Origin: Pandoraea capi
GTDB lineage: Bacteria; Pseudomonadota; Gammaproteobacteria; Burkholderiales; Burkholderiaceae
Reading direction: 5' to 3'
Assembly: GCF_902459735.1 (NCBI RefSeq)
Contig: NZ_CABPRV010000002.1
Span: 62,001 to 126,000 of the forward strand
DNA length: 64,000 nt
Under the pieces are notes generated by a model. The model saw nothing but the letters and a program-made list of their open reading frames with translations. It was not told the origin of the DNA and did not search any database. Shown in pieces: positions 26,301-34,705 of this stretch. A program made the translations under genes and the position numbers. The first letter of the stretch is position 1, and every line of letters starts with the position of its first letter.

Positions 26301-26370
26301 GAGTGCGTTGCTCGTCGAACTCGGGCAATCGTTCTATCCACGCCCGAGCGGCAGCACGGCGCTGCACTGA
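23353..26370 (+). CDS. Membrane sensor with PAS, GGDEF and EAL domains
   Basis: 1005 residues. Order: one N-terminal helix (about 47-66); an extracytoplasmic region (67-220); about seven further helices (220-425) in the manner of 7TMR-type sensors; a PAS-like domain (about 440-545); GGDEF (about 550-715) with GGDEF intact at 628-632 and no RxxD inhibitory site; and an EAL phosphodiesterase domain (about 725-980). The EAL signature reads EVL (757-759), but NLSGASL, EITET, DDFGAGFSS, KIDGAF and QGF are all present, so phosphodiesterase activity is likely. It could both make and degrade c-di-GMP at the inner membrane. The upstream FeeM-type synthase hints that N-acyl amino acids may be part of the same circuit; this is inference. 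Confidence 0.85.
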   Translation: MAGELGNERDDHGRNTNDFSDELSELTGARRRWRITARLDELFRSISLYAVPAAIMLLSGIVLMFQESQYAVRGATPVSFQAQGDLPATFNPPMAQGALERVTPVQQFSTHLSEAPVWFRFTVPPVGDQERTVIEFPSRHAQTLACWRSPDSPAIGRADRSGVSGAVRMSKAGFAIDLGHLVEPVTLLCQGTFSGPAHLSLVAWPAPELRISEKEFHRSNGLLEGGLLTLSAFVLVTAIINKEWLYVLFAAWLIGNLRLAANSLGADTQWLERAIPMDWDALVRKATFAIYYVLTYSLFTQLFKRELRRIGLRWMVMVLQWAGVVLCCAAIALPYAHFIPVLWAVAALGIVIVLVLLARILVLTRSRVAVWYSASLAIVLFATFSEVIAAAFNARALSSALNSVTAALFSSLMAALAIAEQMRMEHQGKLEAQTELRNAYDVTPVGLFTLNDQGVFVRGNAALHTMLGIPSTEGRTFRWDQFFGQSTWRMLLDVAQHSDESELEILSLPRDDGRVSRYLVKAIFSDGRIEGSLQDITERARTMEQLRYLAENDPLTGVSNRRGIEKSLGEAIRTLSDARPAALAYLDLDRFKLVNDLFGHAAGDEVLRQACDRMRARLSTEQSVGRTGGDEFIVVFRDATIKEAAAVARRLVDAIAGEPYQIGDRAFQVRASAGVIELTTDMRVPDAISSADRACREAKKSRRELVVYERGAAAFRERLAELRLIDALDAGLTPNTLFLEMQPIMEMASPGESLNFEVLLRMRDSDGNIVPASRIISAAEENGTIGMIDKWVLTNTLAWIDAHREQLPKTRFVCVNLSGASLNDEHFVRDIFATLAAHERSVGLLCIEITETVALHDLDNTRRFVDRIHQLGGRIALDDFGAGFSSFSYLKDLAVDAIKIDGAFVKSMAAHPANLAIVEAIVALAKNLGIRSVAEWVEDASTLEALSELGVDYVQGFLIARPQTPEAILAADSAASFVRDPQLSALLVELGQSFYPRPSGSTALH

Positions 26371-26851
26371 TCTTCCGTGCCTGCGCAGGTCGCGGGGGTA
26401 CGCAAACGACCTGTTGCAATGCACTCCATCGGCGTACGAATCGCCGTCTATCCCTGAGCATTGTCTGTATTTCTCGCAATGCTCTATTTCTCGCCAGATT
26501 TCCTTACACCCCCTGTTAGACGGTGTGTGACGGCCGAAAAGCCGCATGAACAGGGGCTTCCGGTGTCAAGCCCCGTGATCCTGGGCTGCGAAGGAGGGTA
26601 ACCTGACGTAAGATTTCCAACTGGAATAAATCTTGTCCCGGGCAAAGTCCGGGTGGCAGAATTTATCCATCGATGTGATGGAGCAAGGTCTCCATGCCTT
26701 CGTGAGCGGCACTGCGGGCAGGGGGAAGCGCAGAGGCGAACGGTTCACGCAGGATCGGCAATCGACCGACACGCGATTCGTAACGGGGTTAGGGCCGTCC
26801 ATCCACAAGGTGAGAGCGGCGCAACCGGAACACCTAACCAAAACAACGACA
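26371..26851. other. Long untranslated region before the DUF115-like gene, with structured leader
   Basis: 481 bases without a credible gene. Several hairpin-forming sequences are clustered at 26553-26681 (listed separately). Codon pattern and lack of homology argue against the open frame that extends the downstream protein back to 26633. Confidence 0.5.
26553..26681 (+). ncRNA. Cluster of hairpins, possible structured 5' leader
   Basis: Four stems follow one another: GGGGCTT-8 nt-AAGCCCC (26553-26574); AGATTT...AAATCT with an inner TTCCA-AC-TGGAA (26611-26633); CCCGG-7 nt-CCGGG (26637-26653); and CCATC-GATGT-GATGG (26667-26681). The first could serve as a weak terminator of the GGDEF-EAL gene. 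The others lie 170-240 bases before the start of the next gene and could form a regulatory leader. It matches no riboswitch class I know. Confidence 0.35.
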
Positions 26852-27862
26852 ATGCTTTCGACGATCCTCAAACTCGTTTACCGCCATAGCCATTCGGCGA
26901 AGTGGCGGCACAACGAACGACTCTGGCCGCACGCGCGTATCGAGCGCGATGCGATGGGGGCCATTGAACGATTCACTTGGCGTGGGCGTCACGTACCGCT
27001 TGCGCGTCGCGCTGAGCTGCAACGCCTGCGACGTCTGCCTTGCCATATCATCGCCAGCGGCCCCTCGATCGCGGAGATTGATTACGACGCGATGCCGATG
27101 CACCACGTCATAGGTGTGAATGGGGCGATTGCGCTCACCGACTTCGCACCGGTCAAATTCAACTACTACTGCATTCTCGATGCCGGCTTCGTGCGCCAGC
27201 GTCCGGATCTGGCGCGCCGTATCGTGGCGCGCAATCTGGTGTTGTTCGTCACGCCCGTGGTGCTCGCCCGCTTGCTCGAGATGTTCCCGATGTCGGCTTT
27301 CGGCTGCCGCTTCTATCTGGTCGACGATATTTTCAAGCGCGGCTTCGAAGCGGCGCGCACGACCGCAACGTTGCGGGCCGATGCGCAGGTGTCGGCGAGC
27401 GCGTCGTTCGTGGGCGACGAGAGTGCACTGGGTTTCAGCTTTGACATCGACAACGGTTTTTTCCACGGCGGCACAGTGGCGTATTTCGCGCTGCAAGTGG
27501 CGACCTGGCTGGGCTTCACCGAAATGTACCTCCATGGCCTCGATCTGCGCGATGCATCGCACACGCCGCGTTTTTACGAGACGATGCAGACCCGTGCGCC
27601 CACGCGTCTGGATGCCGAGTTCGCGCACCTGATCGAACCGTCGTTCCGTCACGCCTCGGAAGTGTTGCGTGCCCGTGGCGTGCGCGTCGAGAATCTCTCG
27701 CAAACGAGCGCGCTGGGCGAGGACATCTTCGCAAAGGTCGACTGGCGCTCGTTGCGTCGTCGCAACCTGAGTCTGGTGGTGCCGGACGAAGCGCTGCCGG
27801 TCGCGGCGGTGGAGCGTGTCGCGCCGACGCTTCGTCCCACCGGAACCCACGGTCACGCCTGA
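26852..27862 (+). CDS. DUF115 / sialyltransferase-like (GT42-resembling) protein
   Basis: 336 residues. The N-terminal nucleotide-binding strand-turn CHIIASGPSIAEIDYDAMP, followed by HVIGVNGAIAL, is the pattern seen in DUF115/MptE-like proteins and in CstII-type sialyltransferases. Further matching blocks are FFHGGTVAYFALQVATWLGF, then EMYLHGLDLRD, and a late RHASEVLRARGVRVENL. This suggests an enzyme acting on a nucleotide-activated sugar or on surface glycan, in the cytoplasm. No signal peptide. The start at ATG 26852 was chosen because homology-like sequence starts there; the preceding 73 codons in frame look non-coding. No glycan genes are adjacent, so its pathway is open. Confidence 0.65.
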   Translation: MLSTILKLVYRHSHSAKWRHNERLWPHARIERDAMGAIERFTWRGRHVPLARRAELQRLRRLPCHIIASGPSIAEIDYDAMPMHHVIGVNGAIALTDFAPVKFNYYCILDAGFVRQRPDLARRIVARNLVLFVTPVVLARLLEMFPMSAFGCRFYLVDDIFKRGFEAARTTATLRADAQVSASASFVGDESALGFSFDIDNGFFHGGTVAYFALQVATWLGFTEMYLHGLDLRDASHTPRFYETMQTRAPTRLDAEFAHLIEPSFRHASEVLRARGVRVENLSQTSALGEDIFAKVDWRSLRRRNLSLVVPDEALPVAAVERVAPTLRPTGTHGHA

Positions 27863-27971
27863 GTGGTCGTATCCGGCATGCCTGCGCGTAAAAGTCGGGG
27901 CCGGAGGCCCGCCGGACGGTGACCTACCTGCTACAATCGCTCTCCGGGTTTTCCTGAAGCAATGAGCGATT

Positions 27972-30900
27972 ATGGGGTTTGGCTGGTTCGGACTGTCGAC
28001 GTTTTGGTTGCTGGCGTTGTGCTGGCCTGGCGTACGGGGTCTGCTTGGCGGTGAGATAAGAATCTTCGGCCCCGGCACGCTCCGTATGCTGCTTGGCGTT
28101 CCGCTCGCGATGGTGTCGAGCGCCACGCTGGCCGCACTCACCGGTGGCGAGGGCAATACGGCCGGCGGCAGCGTCGGCCAATCGCTCTCCCACGGCCTGC
28201 ACGTGGCGCTCGGTGGCACGCTCGCCATGGGCGCCGCGGGTGCCGTGCTCCTCTTTTCCCTTCCGCTTGTCTTCGGCACCACCTGGTGGGGCATGTTCTC
28301 GCGCGGCCCATCTGCTGGTGACGAAGACGATTCTCCTTCCTTCGAGCCGAGAGATTCGCGCGCCGATACCGGCCGCCGCGAACCGGCGCGTGGTCTTTCG
28401 CAAATGTCGTTCGATACGACGGAGCGGACCGAGCGAGCGGAGCGTGGCGGCTATACGCCGACGCTTGGACAAGGGCATCACAATGTCGGTAGTCTGATCG
28501 AAGAACCTGTCCCGCGCCGTCGCGGGCTGGCCGCGCAGCCGCGCTGGAAGCTGTCCGACGAGGAGCGTGCGCGCCTGGACGCGATGCAACCGCCGCCGCT
28601 GACCACGCGTGGGGCGCCGCGCGCCGAGCCGTCGTTTGGCAGCGGCGCGACGACGCGTCCGGCAGGAAAGGGGGCGCCGGTCGGACGAGGCGGCGTGGCG
28701 GCGGCTGCGACGCTTGCGTCCGCGGGTGCGGCTGGAAGCGCGGCAGTAGGTTCAGCAGGAAGCGCCGCAGCGGGCACTCGTCCTGTACCGCCTCGTGGTG
28801 CCTATGCCTCCGGTCAGAGTCGTGGCGAAGCGTTACGCATGACGGAGTTTGTCCGTGCTGAGCCGGGATTGCCGCCGCGTGAATCGCGCGCTGCGTTAGC
28901 GACGGCATCCTCGTCTGCCGCTGCGACGGCGGCTCGCCCGGCGACGCCCGCACCGGTAGCGATGGCGACGTCGATGGCTTCGACGATGTCCGGGACTGTG
29001 AACACGTCGGCTTCGACCGACCCGCTGCGTTCCACGCCGATTCCGGGGACGGATGGGCGCCGCCCCGTGGGCACGGCGCCTGCGCATTTGCGCGGCACCA
29101 TCGTCCATAGTCCGTTCCGCAAACCACAGTTGGGGCTAGAAGACATTCCGCCGCGTGGTGCGCCGCCCATTGCGCCGCGTGCACCTGCGCTCAGCACGCC
29201 GGGCGCGGCTTCCAATATCGACGCACCGACGATTCCCACCTCAGCGTTGATGTCACTGAACGCACCGAACACTGGCACTGCGCCGGCGGTGTCGCCCGCG
29301 GCGGCCCCACATCCTGCGGTGACGCCTGCCATGCGGGGGGCGGCCTCCTGGTCGGCGGCCGATGCCGCCACGCCGTTGTCGTCGGATGTCTCCGAGTTTT
29401 CTCCCATCGACTGGTCGGTGAACGATACCGAGCCGGGGCATGAGGAAGTCGCGGCGGAAGGCCCGACGCCCGAAATGCTCGCGCAGCAGGAAGCGGCGCG
29501 AGCTGCCGAGCAGGCGCGTGTTGATGCGCTGGCCGCACTGCGCAGCGAAGCCGAGGCACTCCTGCGCGATCTGCGCGAGTGGAGCGGTGCGGACTCGTTG
29601 GTCGGTGCTAGTGCGCCGACGTCTGAGCCGCAACCCACCGCATCGTCTGTGCCGTTGGCTTCGCCGATACCCTCGGCATATTCGTTCGCGTCAGTCGACG
29701 CGCCAGTGGTCGGCGATGAGGCGCATTCGACTGCTGCCCCGCAAGCGCTTGCCCCTGCCGACGTCTCGGCCGAGCCGATAGCGCAGACCCCACCGGTCGC
29801 GCCGCGTGTGCCGTCCGCACCGCTCGCACCCGCCGAGGTGCTCAATTTGCCCCCGACGGTTCTGCTGCCGAAGGCCGCTGTTGCCGTGACGACAACGCCT
29901 GTCGCCGCTACGACGCCGCCTCGCCGTTTCCTTTTCGCCGACGTGCTGGCGAGTGTCGAGGCATACGACCCGCCTGTCCAATCTGGGGCCATGAAGATCG
30001 AACGACCGATCGTCGACGCGGTGACGGCACCCAATGAGCCAGATCCGGTGACAACTACGGTGTCGGCGCAAGCGCCATTCGACACAGTGGAAGCCACGCC
30101 GCCGTTCGACGTATCGGATGTGCCTGAAGCGCCTGAAGCGCCCGACGTCGCAAATATTGCCGATGTCGCCAATCTCACAAGCGAGCCCGCTCAATTGTCG
30201 CCGTCCGACGTTGACGACGATATCGAGCCCACGTTGAAGCCGCATTACGTTTTGCGCGCCGATGGCACGTGGGCGCGCGCCGACGGCGTGCCGCTCGCGC
30301 AAGACGAGCCGACACCGCAAACGCCCTACACAGCGCCACTGTCCGCGCCTGCGGTGCCGACGCCAACGGCCCCCGCCATCCCGTCGTTTGCTACCGCTGC
30401 ACCGCTGCCGTCTTTCGGCATGTCGACATCGGAAGTCTCGCCGACGGCCAGATTCGCGGCGGATACGCCCTACGAATTGCCGCCGCCGCGCGTGATCATC
30501 GACTACGATTTGCCGTCGGTGGATCTGCTCTCGCCGGCGACGCAGCAGGATCATGCCAACGTCGTGTCCGACGAAGCGCTCGCTGCGGTGAGTCAGCTCA
30601 TCGAGCAGCGGCTGGCGGAATTCAAGGTGCCGGTGACAGTCGTCGGCGCGTCGGCAGGGCCGGTGATCACGCGTTTCGAGGTCGAGCCAGCCGTTGGCGT
30701 GCGTGGCGCGCAGGTCGTCGGCCTGATGAAGGATCTTGCGCGCGCGCTGGGGGTCACATCGATCCGCGTCGTCGAGACGATCCCGGGCAAGACCTGCATG
30801 GGGCTGGAATTGCCCAATGCGCAGCGTCAGATGATCCGCCTGTCCGAAATCCTGACGGCGCCGGTATTCGATGCGCACCGCTCGCGACTGGCGCTGGCGA

Positions 30901-31982
30901 TGGGCAAGGACATCACCGGCGAGCCGATCGTTGCCGACCTGGCTCGCGCGCCGCACTTGCTGGTCGCCGGAACGACCGGTTCGGGCAAGTCGGTGGCGGT
31001 GAACGCCATGATCCTGTCGTTGCTGTACAAGGCGACGCCGGACGACGTGCGCCTCATCATGATCGATCCGAAGATGCTCGAACTGTCCGTCTATGGCGGC
31101 ATTCCGCATCTGCTCGCACCGGTCGTGACCGACATGAAGCAGGCCGCGCACGCACTGAACTGGTGCGTCGGCGAGATGGAAAAGCGTTACCGTCTGATGT
31201 CCGCGCTCGGCGTGCGCAATCTGGCCGGTTACAACGAGAAAATCGACGCGGCGCGTGCGGGGGGCGAGAAGGTAAGCAACCCGTTCTCGCTCACCCCGGA
31301 TGCGCCCGAGCCGCTGGACCGTCTGCCATTCATCGTCGTGGTGATCGACGAACTGGCCGATCTCATGATGGTGGCCGGCAAGAAGATCGAAGAACTGATT
31401 GCACGTCTCGCACAGAAGGCCCGTGCCGCGGGTATTCACCTGATTCTGGCCACGCAGCGTCCGTCCGTCGACGTCATCACCGGTCTCATCAAGGCGAACA
31501 TTCCCACCCGCGTCGCGTTCCAGGTGTCGTCCAAAATCGACTCGCGCACGATTCTCGACCAGATGGGCGCGGAGTCGCTGCTGGGGCAGGGCGACATGCT
31601 GTTCCTGCCGCCGGGCACCGGATATCCGCAGCGCGTGCACGGGGCTTTCGTCGCCGACGACGAGGTGCATCGTGTCGTGCAGCACTGGCAGCAGTACGGC
31701 GAACCGGACTACGACGAAGCCATTCTCGCGGGCGATCCGGCAGATGCCGCGACGGCCGATCTGTTCGGGGATTCTGCCGGCGACGCCGAAGCAGATCCGC
31801 TGTACGATGAGGCCGCCGCATTCGTGTTGAACTCGCGACGCGCGTCGATTTCTGCCGTGCAACGGCAATTGCGCATCGGTTACAACCGTGCTGCACGTCT
31901 CATCGAGCAGATGGAAGCGGCCGGACTCGTCACGCCGATGGGACGAAACGGCACCCGCGAGGTCGTCGCGCCGGGCGAATAA
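27972..31982 (+). CDS. ftsK: FtsK/SpoIIIE-type DNA translocase with very long linker
   Basis: 1336 residues. About three membrane helices (residues 5-110) anchor it. Residues about 115-850 are a low-complexity linker rich in Ala, Pro, Thr and Ser. The motor follows: alpha/beta regions (from about 860), Walker A GTTGSGKS at 1000-1007, Walker [12 protein letters not shown] at about 1123-1133, and [21 protein letters not shown] winged-helix gamma domain (about 1270-1336; [21 protein letters not shown]) should read KOPS-like sequences. The protein pumps DNA at division. With fewer helices than four-helix FtsK it looks like the second FtsK paralogue common in Burkholderiales. ATG 27972 is the first in-frame start; an ATG at 27962 is out of frame. 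Confidence 0.9.
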   Translation: MGFGWFGLSTFWLLALCWPGVRGLLGGEIRIFGPGTLRMLLGVPLAMVSSATLAALTGGEGNTAGGSVGQSLSHGLHVALGGTLAMGAAGAVLLFSLPLVFGTTWWGMFSRGPSAGDEDDSPSFEPRDSRADTGRREPARGLSQMSFDTTERTERAERGGYTPTLGQGHHNVGSLIEEPVPRRRGLAAQPRWKLSDEERARLDAMQPPPLTTRGAPRAEPSFGSGATTRPAGKGAPVGRGGVAAAATLASAGAAGSAAVGSAGSAAAGTRPVPPRGAYASGQSRGEALRMTEFVRAEPGLPPRESRAALATASSSAAATAARPATPAPVAMATSMASTMSGTVNTSASTDPLRSTPIPGTDGRRPVGTAPAHLRGTIVHSPFRKPQLGLEDIPPRGAPPIAPRAPALSTPGAASNIDAPTIPTSALMSLNAPNTGTAPAVSPAAAPHPAVTPAMRGAASWSAADAATPLSSDVSEFSPIDWSVNDTEPGHEEVAAEGPTPEMLAQQEAARAAEQARVDALAALRSEAEALLRDLREWSGADSLVGASAPTSEPQPTASSVPLASPIPSAYSFASVDAPVVGDEAHSTAAPQALAPADVSAEPIAQTPPVAPRVPSAPLAPAEVLNLPPTVLLPKAAVAVTTTPVAATTPPRRFLFADVLASVEAYDPPVQSGAMKIERPIVDAVTAPNEPDPVTTTVSAQAPFDTVEATPPFDVSDVPEAPEAPDVANIADVANLTSEPAQLSPSDVDDDIEPTLKPHYVLRADGTWARADGVPLAQDEPTPQTPYTAPLSAPAVPTPTAPAIPSFATAAPLPSFGMSTSEVSPTARFAADTPYELPPPRVIIDYDLPSVDLLSPATQQDHANVVSDEALAAVSQLIEQRLAEFKVPVTVVGASAGPVITRFEVEPAVGVRGAQVVGLMKDLARALGVTSIRVVETIPGKTCMGLELPNAQRQMIRLSEILTAPVFDAHRSRLALAMGKDITGEPIVADLARAPHLLVAGTTGSGKSVAVNAMILSLLYKATPDDVRLIMIDPKMLELSVYGGIPHLLAPVVTDMKQAAHALNWCVGEMEKRYRLMSALGVRNLAGYNEKIDAARAGGEKVSNPFSLTPDAPEPLDRLPFIVVVIDELADLMMVAGKKIEELIARLAQKARAAGIHLILATQRPSVDVITGLIKANIPTRVAFQVSSKIDSRTILDQMGAESLLGQGDMLFLPPGTGYPQRVHGAFVADDEVHRVVQHWQQYGEPDYDEAILAGDPADAATADLFGDSAGDAEADPLYDEAAAFVLNSRRASISAVQRQLRIGYNRAARLIEQMEAAGLVTPMGRNGTREVVAPGE

Positions 31983-32387
31983 TCGCTTTCGCTTACAACT
32001 CCCTTACGACCCGTCGATCGAGTCGAACTCTTTGGCACTCCGTGCCGTTCTCCGGACACGCGCCGTACAAGGGCGCGTGCCGTCAAACTCCTTGGAAACC
32101 CGCGCCAATTGGCGCTAATGGGGCGCAAACCCGCGTCCCCGTAGGGGTATTCCCGCCTTTGCGGGCGAAACTCAGCGATCACATAATCGGCGCGCTAGGT
32201 TGGTCGTTCGAAGCGTGCTTGACGGTATCGCCCTGACACGAATTACAAGGACCGGGGCGGTGCGAGGGGGGACAACACCCGTGAATCGCGCATCCACGGC
32301 AGGGCCTGCGACACCAAGGAAAGTCGCAGCAGAAAACCGCAGCAGAAAAGCGTCATATCGAAACGCATCGCACCGAAGGAGACCTTT
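31983..32387. other. Intergenic region between ftsK and livK-like genes
   Basis: 405 bases without a gene. It contains a 14-bp perfect palindrome GCGCCAATTGGCGC (32102-32115), CCCC-GTA-GGGG (32137-32147) and CCCGC-CTTT-GCGGG (32152-32165). The last two could end the ftsK transcript though no T-tract follows. Direct copies of AGCAGAAAA(A/C)CG-like sequence sit at about 32328-32350, just before the binding-protein gene. Confidence 0.5.
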
Positions 32388-33602
32388 ATGCAATTCCGAT
32401 TCAAGCTCATGGCCGGCGCTGTCGCGTTCGCCTTGTCCGCCTCGATGGCCATTGCGGCCGACCCGATCAAGATCGGCGTGTCGGGCCCGTTCACCGGCGG
32501 CTCGTCGTCGATGGGCGTATCCATGCGTGACGGCGTGCGTCTGGCCGCTGCGGAAATCAACAAGTCGGGCGGCGTGCTCGGCCGTCAGATCCAGTTGGTC
32601 GAGCGCGACGAAGAAGCCAAGAACGAGCGCGGCGTGCAGGTTGCGCAGGAACTGATCAACAAGGAAAAGGTGGTGGCCACCGTCGGTTACATCAACACCG
32701 GCGTGGCGCTCGCTTCGCAGCGTTTTTATCAGGATGCCAAAATTCCGGTGTTCAACAACGTGGCGACGGGCACGGTGATTACCGACCAGTTCAAGCCGCC
32801 TCAGTACCCGGACAACTACGTCTTCCGAAACTCGGCCAAGGACAGCATCCAGGCGCCGATGATCGTGGAAGAAGCCATCACGCGTCGCGGTTTCAAGAAA
32901 CCCGCGATTCTGGCCGACTCGACCAACTACGGTCAACTCGGGCGTGAGGATCTGGAAAAAGCGCTCAAGGCCAAGGGCATTACGCCGGTTGCCGTCGAGA
33001 AGTTCAACATCAAGGACGTCGACATGACGGCCCAGTTGCTCAAGGCCAAGCAGGCCGGCGCCGACGTGATCCTCACATACGGCATCGGACCGGAACTGGC
33101 GCAGATCGCCAACGGCATGGCCAAGATCGGCTGGAAGGTGCCGCTCGTCGGTAGCTGGACGCTCGCCATGGCGAACTACATCGACAACTCGGGCGCGAAC
33201 GGCGAAGGCGCACGTATGCCGCAGACGTTCATTCAGGAACCGAATACGCCGAAGCGCAAGGCTTTCATCGACGGCTATCTGGCCATGTTCAAGCCGAAGA
33301 ACAACCGCATCGATTCGGCGGTTTCGGCAGCGCAAGGTTACGACTCGATCTACCTGCTGGCGGCTGCGATCAAGCAGGCAGGCAGCACGGACGGCCCGAA
33401 GGTGCGTGCAGCGCTCGAAGACCTGAAGGCGCCGGTGGAAGGCGTGGTCACGACCTACGATCATCCGTTCACGCATGACGATCACGACGCCATCACCGCC
33501 AACATTCCGGTGTTCGGTGAAGTGAAGGGCGGCCGTGTCGTGTACGCCTACGACACCGATCTGAAGGCGGGCAGCAAGGTCCGCGAAAAGGCGGCGAAAT
33601 AA
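32388..33602 (+). CDS. Branched-chain amino acid type ABC substrate-binding protein
   Basis: 404 residues. Signal peptide of about 25 residues ending ASMAIA before ADPIKIGVSGPFTGG, the typical start of mature LivK-type periplasmic proteins. The two-lobe fold is evident from LAAAEINKSGGVLGRQIQLV, VATVGYINTGVALASQRF and a C-terminal AAQGYDSIYLLAAAIKQAG. It binds a branched-chain amino acid or another small amide or carboxylate in the periplasm. The gene is followed at 222 bases by livH, so it is the head of the importer operon and probably expressed at a higher level. The ATG at 32388 follows GGAGACC. Confidence 0.9.
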   Translation: MQFRFKLMAGAVAFALSASMAIAADPIKIGVSGPFTGGSSSMGVSMRDGVRLAAAEINKSGGVLGRQIQLVERDEEAKNERGVQVAQELINKEKVVATVGYINTGVALASQRFYQDAKIPVFNNVATGTVITDQFKPPQYPDNYVFRNSAKDSIQAPMIVEEAITRRGFKKPAILADSTNYGQLGREDLEKALKAKGITPVAVEKFNIKDVDMTAQLLKAKQAGADVILTYGIGPELAQIANGMAKIGWKVPLVGSWTLAMANYIDNSGANGEGARMPQTFIQEPNTPKRKAFIDGYLAMFKPKNNRIDSAVSAAQGYDSIYLLAAAIKQAGSTDGPKVRAALEDLKAPVEGVVTTYDHPFTHDDHDAITANIPVFGEVKGGRVVYAYDTDLKAGSKVREKAAK

Positions 33603-33824
33603 GTCGCATCCCCTCCCGGCGCTGCATCTTGCAGCCATGACGGGTGAACGACGGCGCGCGTCGCCCTCGCTCCGGGCCCCTGACAAGGGGGTGTCGGGGC
33701 GGGGCTCGCGCGCTGTCTTCACACCACCGTTGCCCGCCGCCGGCACTCGGGACCGGCGTGCGGCGCACGCATCGAATGCCTCCCGAGCATCGCTCGTAGG
33801 CTCGCACTCGCGAGAGAGGACCGC

Positions 33825-34703
33825 ATGACCATCCTGATTCAACTCATCTACAGCGGTATCGCGCTGGGGATGATCTACGCCGTGATCGCCTTCGGTTACC
33901 AACTGACGTTCGCGACGTCCGGCACCCTGAACTTTGGCCAGGGCGAAGCGCTGATGCTTGGCGCACTGGTCGGCCTGACGCTGGTCGACACCCTCGGTCT
34001 GAATTATTGGCTGATGATTCCCATCGTCTGCCTGTTCGGCCTCGTCCAAGGCGCACTCGTCGAGCGCATCGGCGTGAAACCTGCGTTACGCATCAAGTCG
34101 GAATTTGGCTGGATCATGTCCACCATTGCACTGGGCATCATCTTCAAGAACGTCGCGGAAAACGTGTGGGGTCGCGACGACCTCAAGTTTCCGTCGCCGT
34201 TGCCCGAGGCGCCGATCAGCCTGCTGGGCGCGAACGTGCTGCCGATGGAACTGCTCGTCGTCGTGGGCGCCTTGGTCATGATGGCCGCCGTAGAGTTCTT
34301 CAACCGTCGTTCGATCTACGGCAAGGCCGTGGTCGCGACCGCGAACGACCGCGACGCCGCAGGACTCATGGGCATCAACACCAGTCTGGTGATCACGTTC
34401 TCGTACGCGTTGTCGTCGATGGCTGCCGCCTTTGCGGGCGTGCTCGTGGCGCCGCTCACGCTGACGGGTGCCACGATGGGCGCCGTGCTCGGCCTGAAGG
34501 CATTTGCCGTGGCGATCATCGGTGGTCTGTCGAGCGGTATGGGCGTGCTCGTGGGCGGTGTGATCCTCGGTGTCGCCGAGACCACGACCGCGTTCTACAT
34601 CTCCACCGGCTACAAAGACGTGCCGGGCCTCGTTTTGCTGCTGCTCGTGCTGGTCGTGAAGCCGGCAGGCCTGTTCGGCAAGACCGCCATCAAGAAGGTG
34701 TAA
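33825..34703 (+). CDS. livH: Branched-chain amino acid type ABC permease, LivH family
   Basis: 292 residues with about eight membrane helices. The opening LIQLIYSGIALGMIYAVIAF and TFATSGTLNFGQGEALMLGA are typical of LivH, and the coupling region NDRDAAGLMGINTSLVITFS follows the usual spacing. It forms one half of the inner-membrane channel. The ATG at 33825 follows GAGAGGA. The next gene starts two bases after its stop, so translation is probably coupled. Confidence 0.9.
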   Translation: MTILIQLIYSGIALGMIYAVIAFGYQLTFATSGTLNFGQGEALMLGALVGLTLVDTLGLNYWLMIPIVCLFGLVQGALVERIGVKPALRIKSEFGWIMSTIALGIIFKNVAENVWGRDDLKFPSPLPEAPISLLGANVLPMELLVVVGALVMMAAVEFFNRRSIYGKAVVATANDRDAAGLMGINTSLVITFSYALSSMAAAFAGVLVAPLTLTGATMGAVLGLKAFAVAIIGGLSSGMGVLVGGVILGVAETTTAFYISTGYKDVPGLVLLLLVLVVKPAGLFGKTAIKKV

Positions 34704-34705
34704 CC

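Noticed and set aside
26641-26790. Known riboswitch class (cobalamin, c-di-GMP-I) before the DUF115-like gene
   Set aside because: The conserved core sequences of these classes are not present; only generic hairpins are seen.
26633-26851. In-frame N-terminal extension of the DUF115-like protein
   Set aside because: The 73 extra codons have irregular composition, overlap hairpins, and lack any family resemblance; the family start fits ATG 26852.
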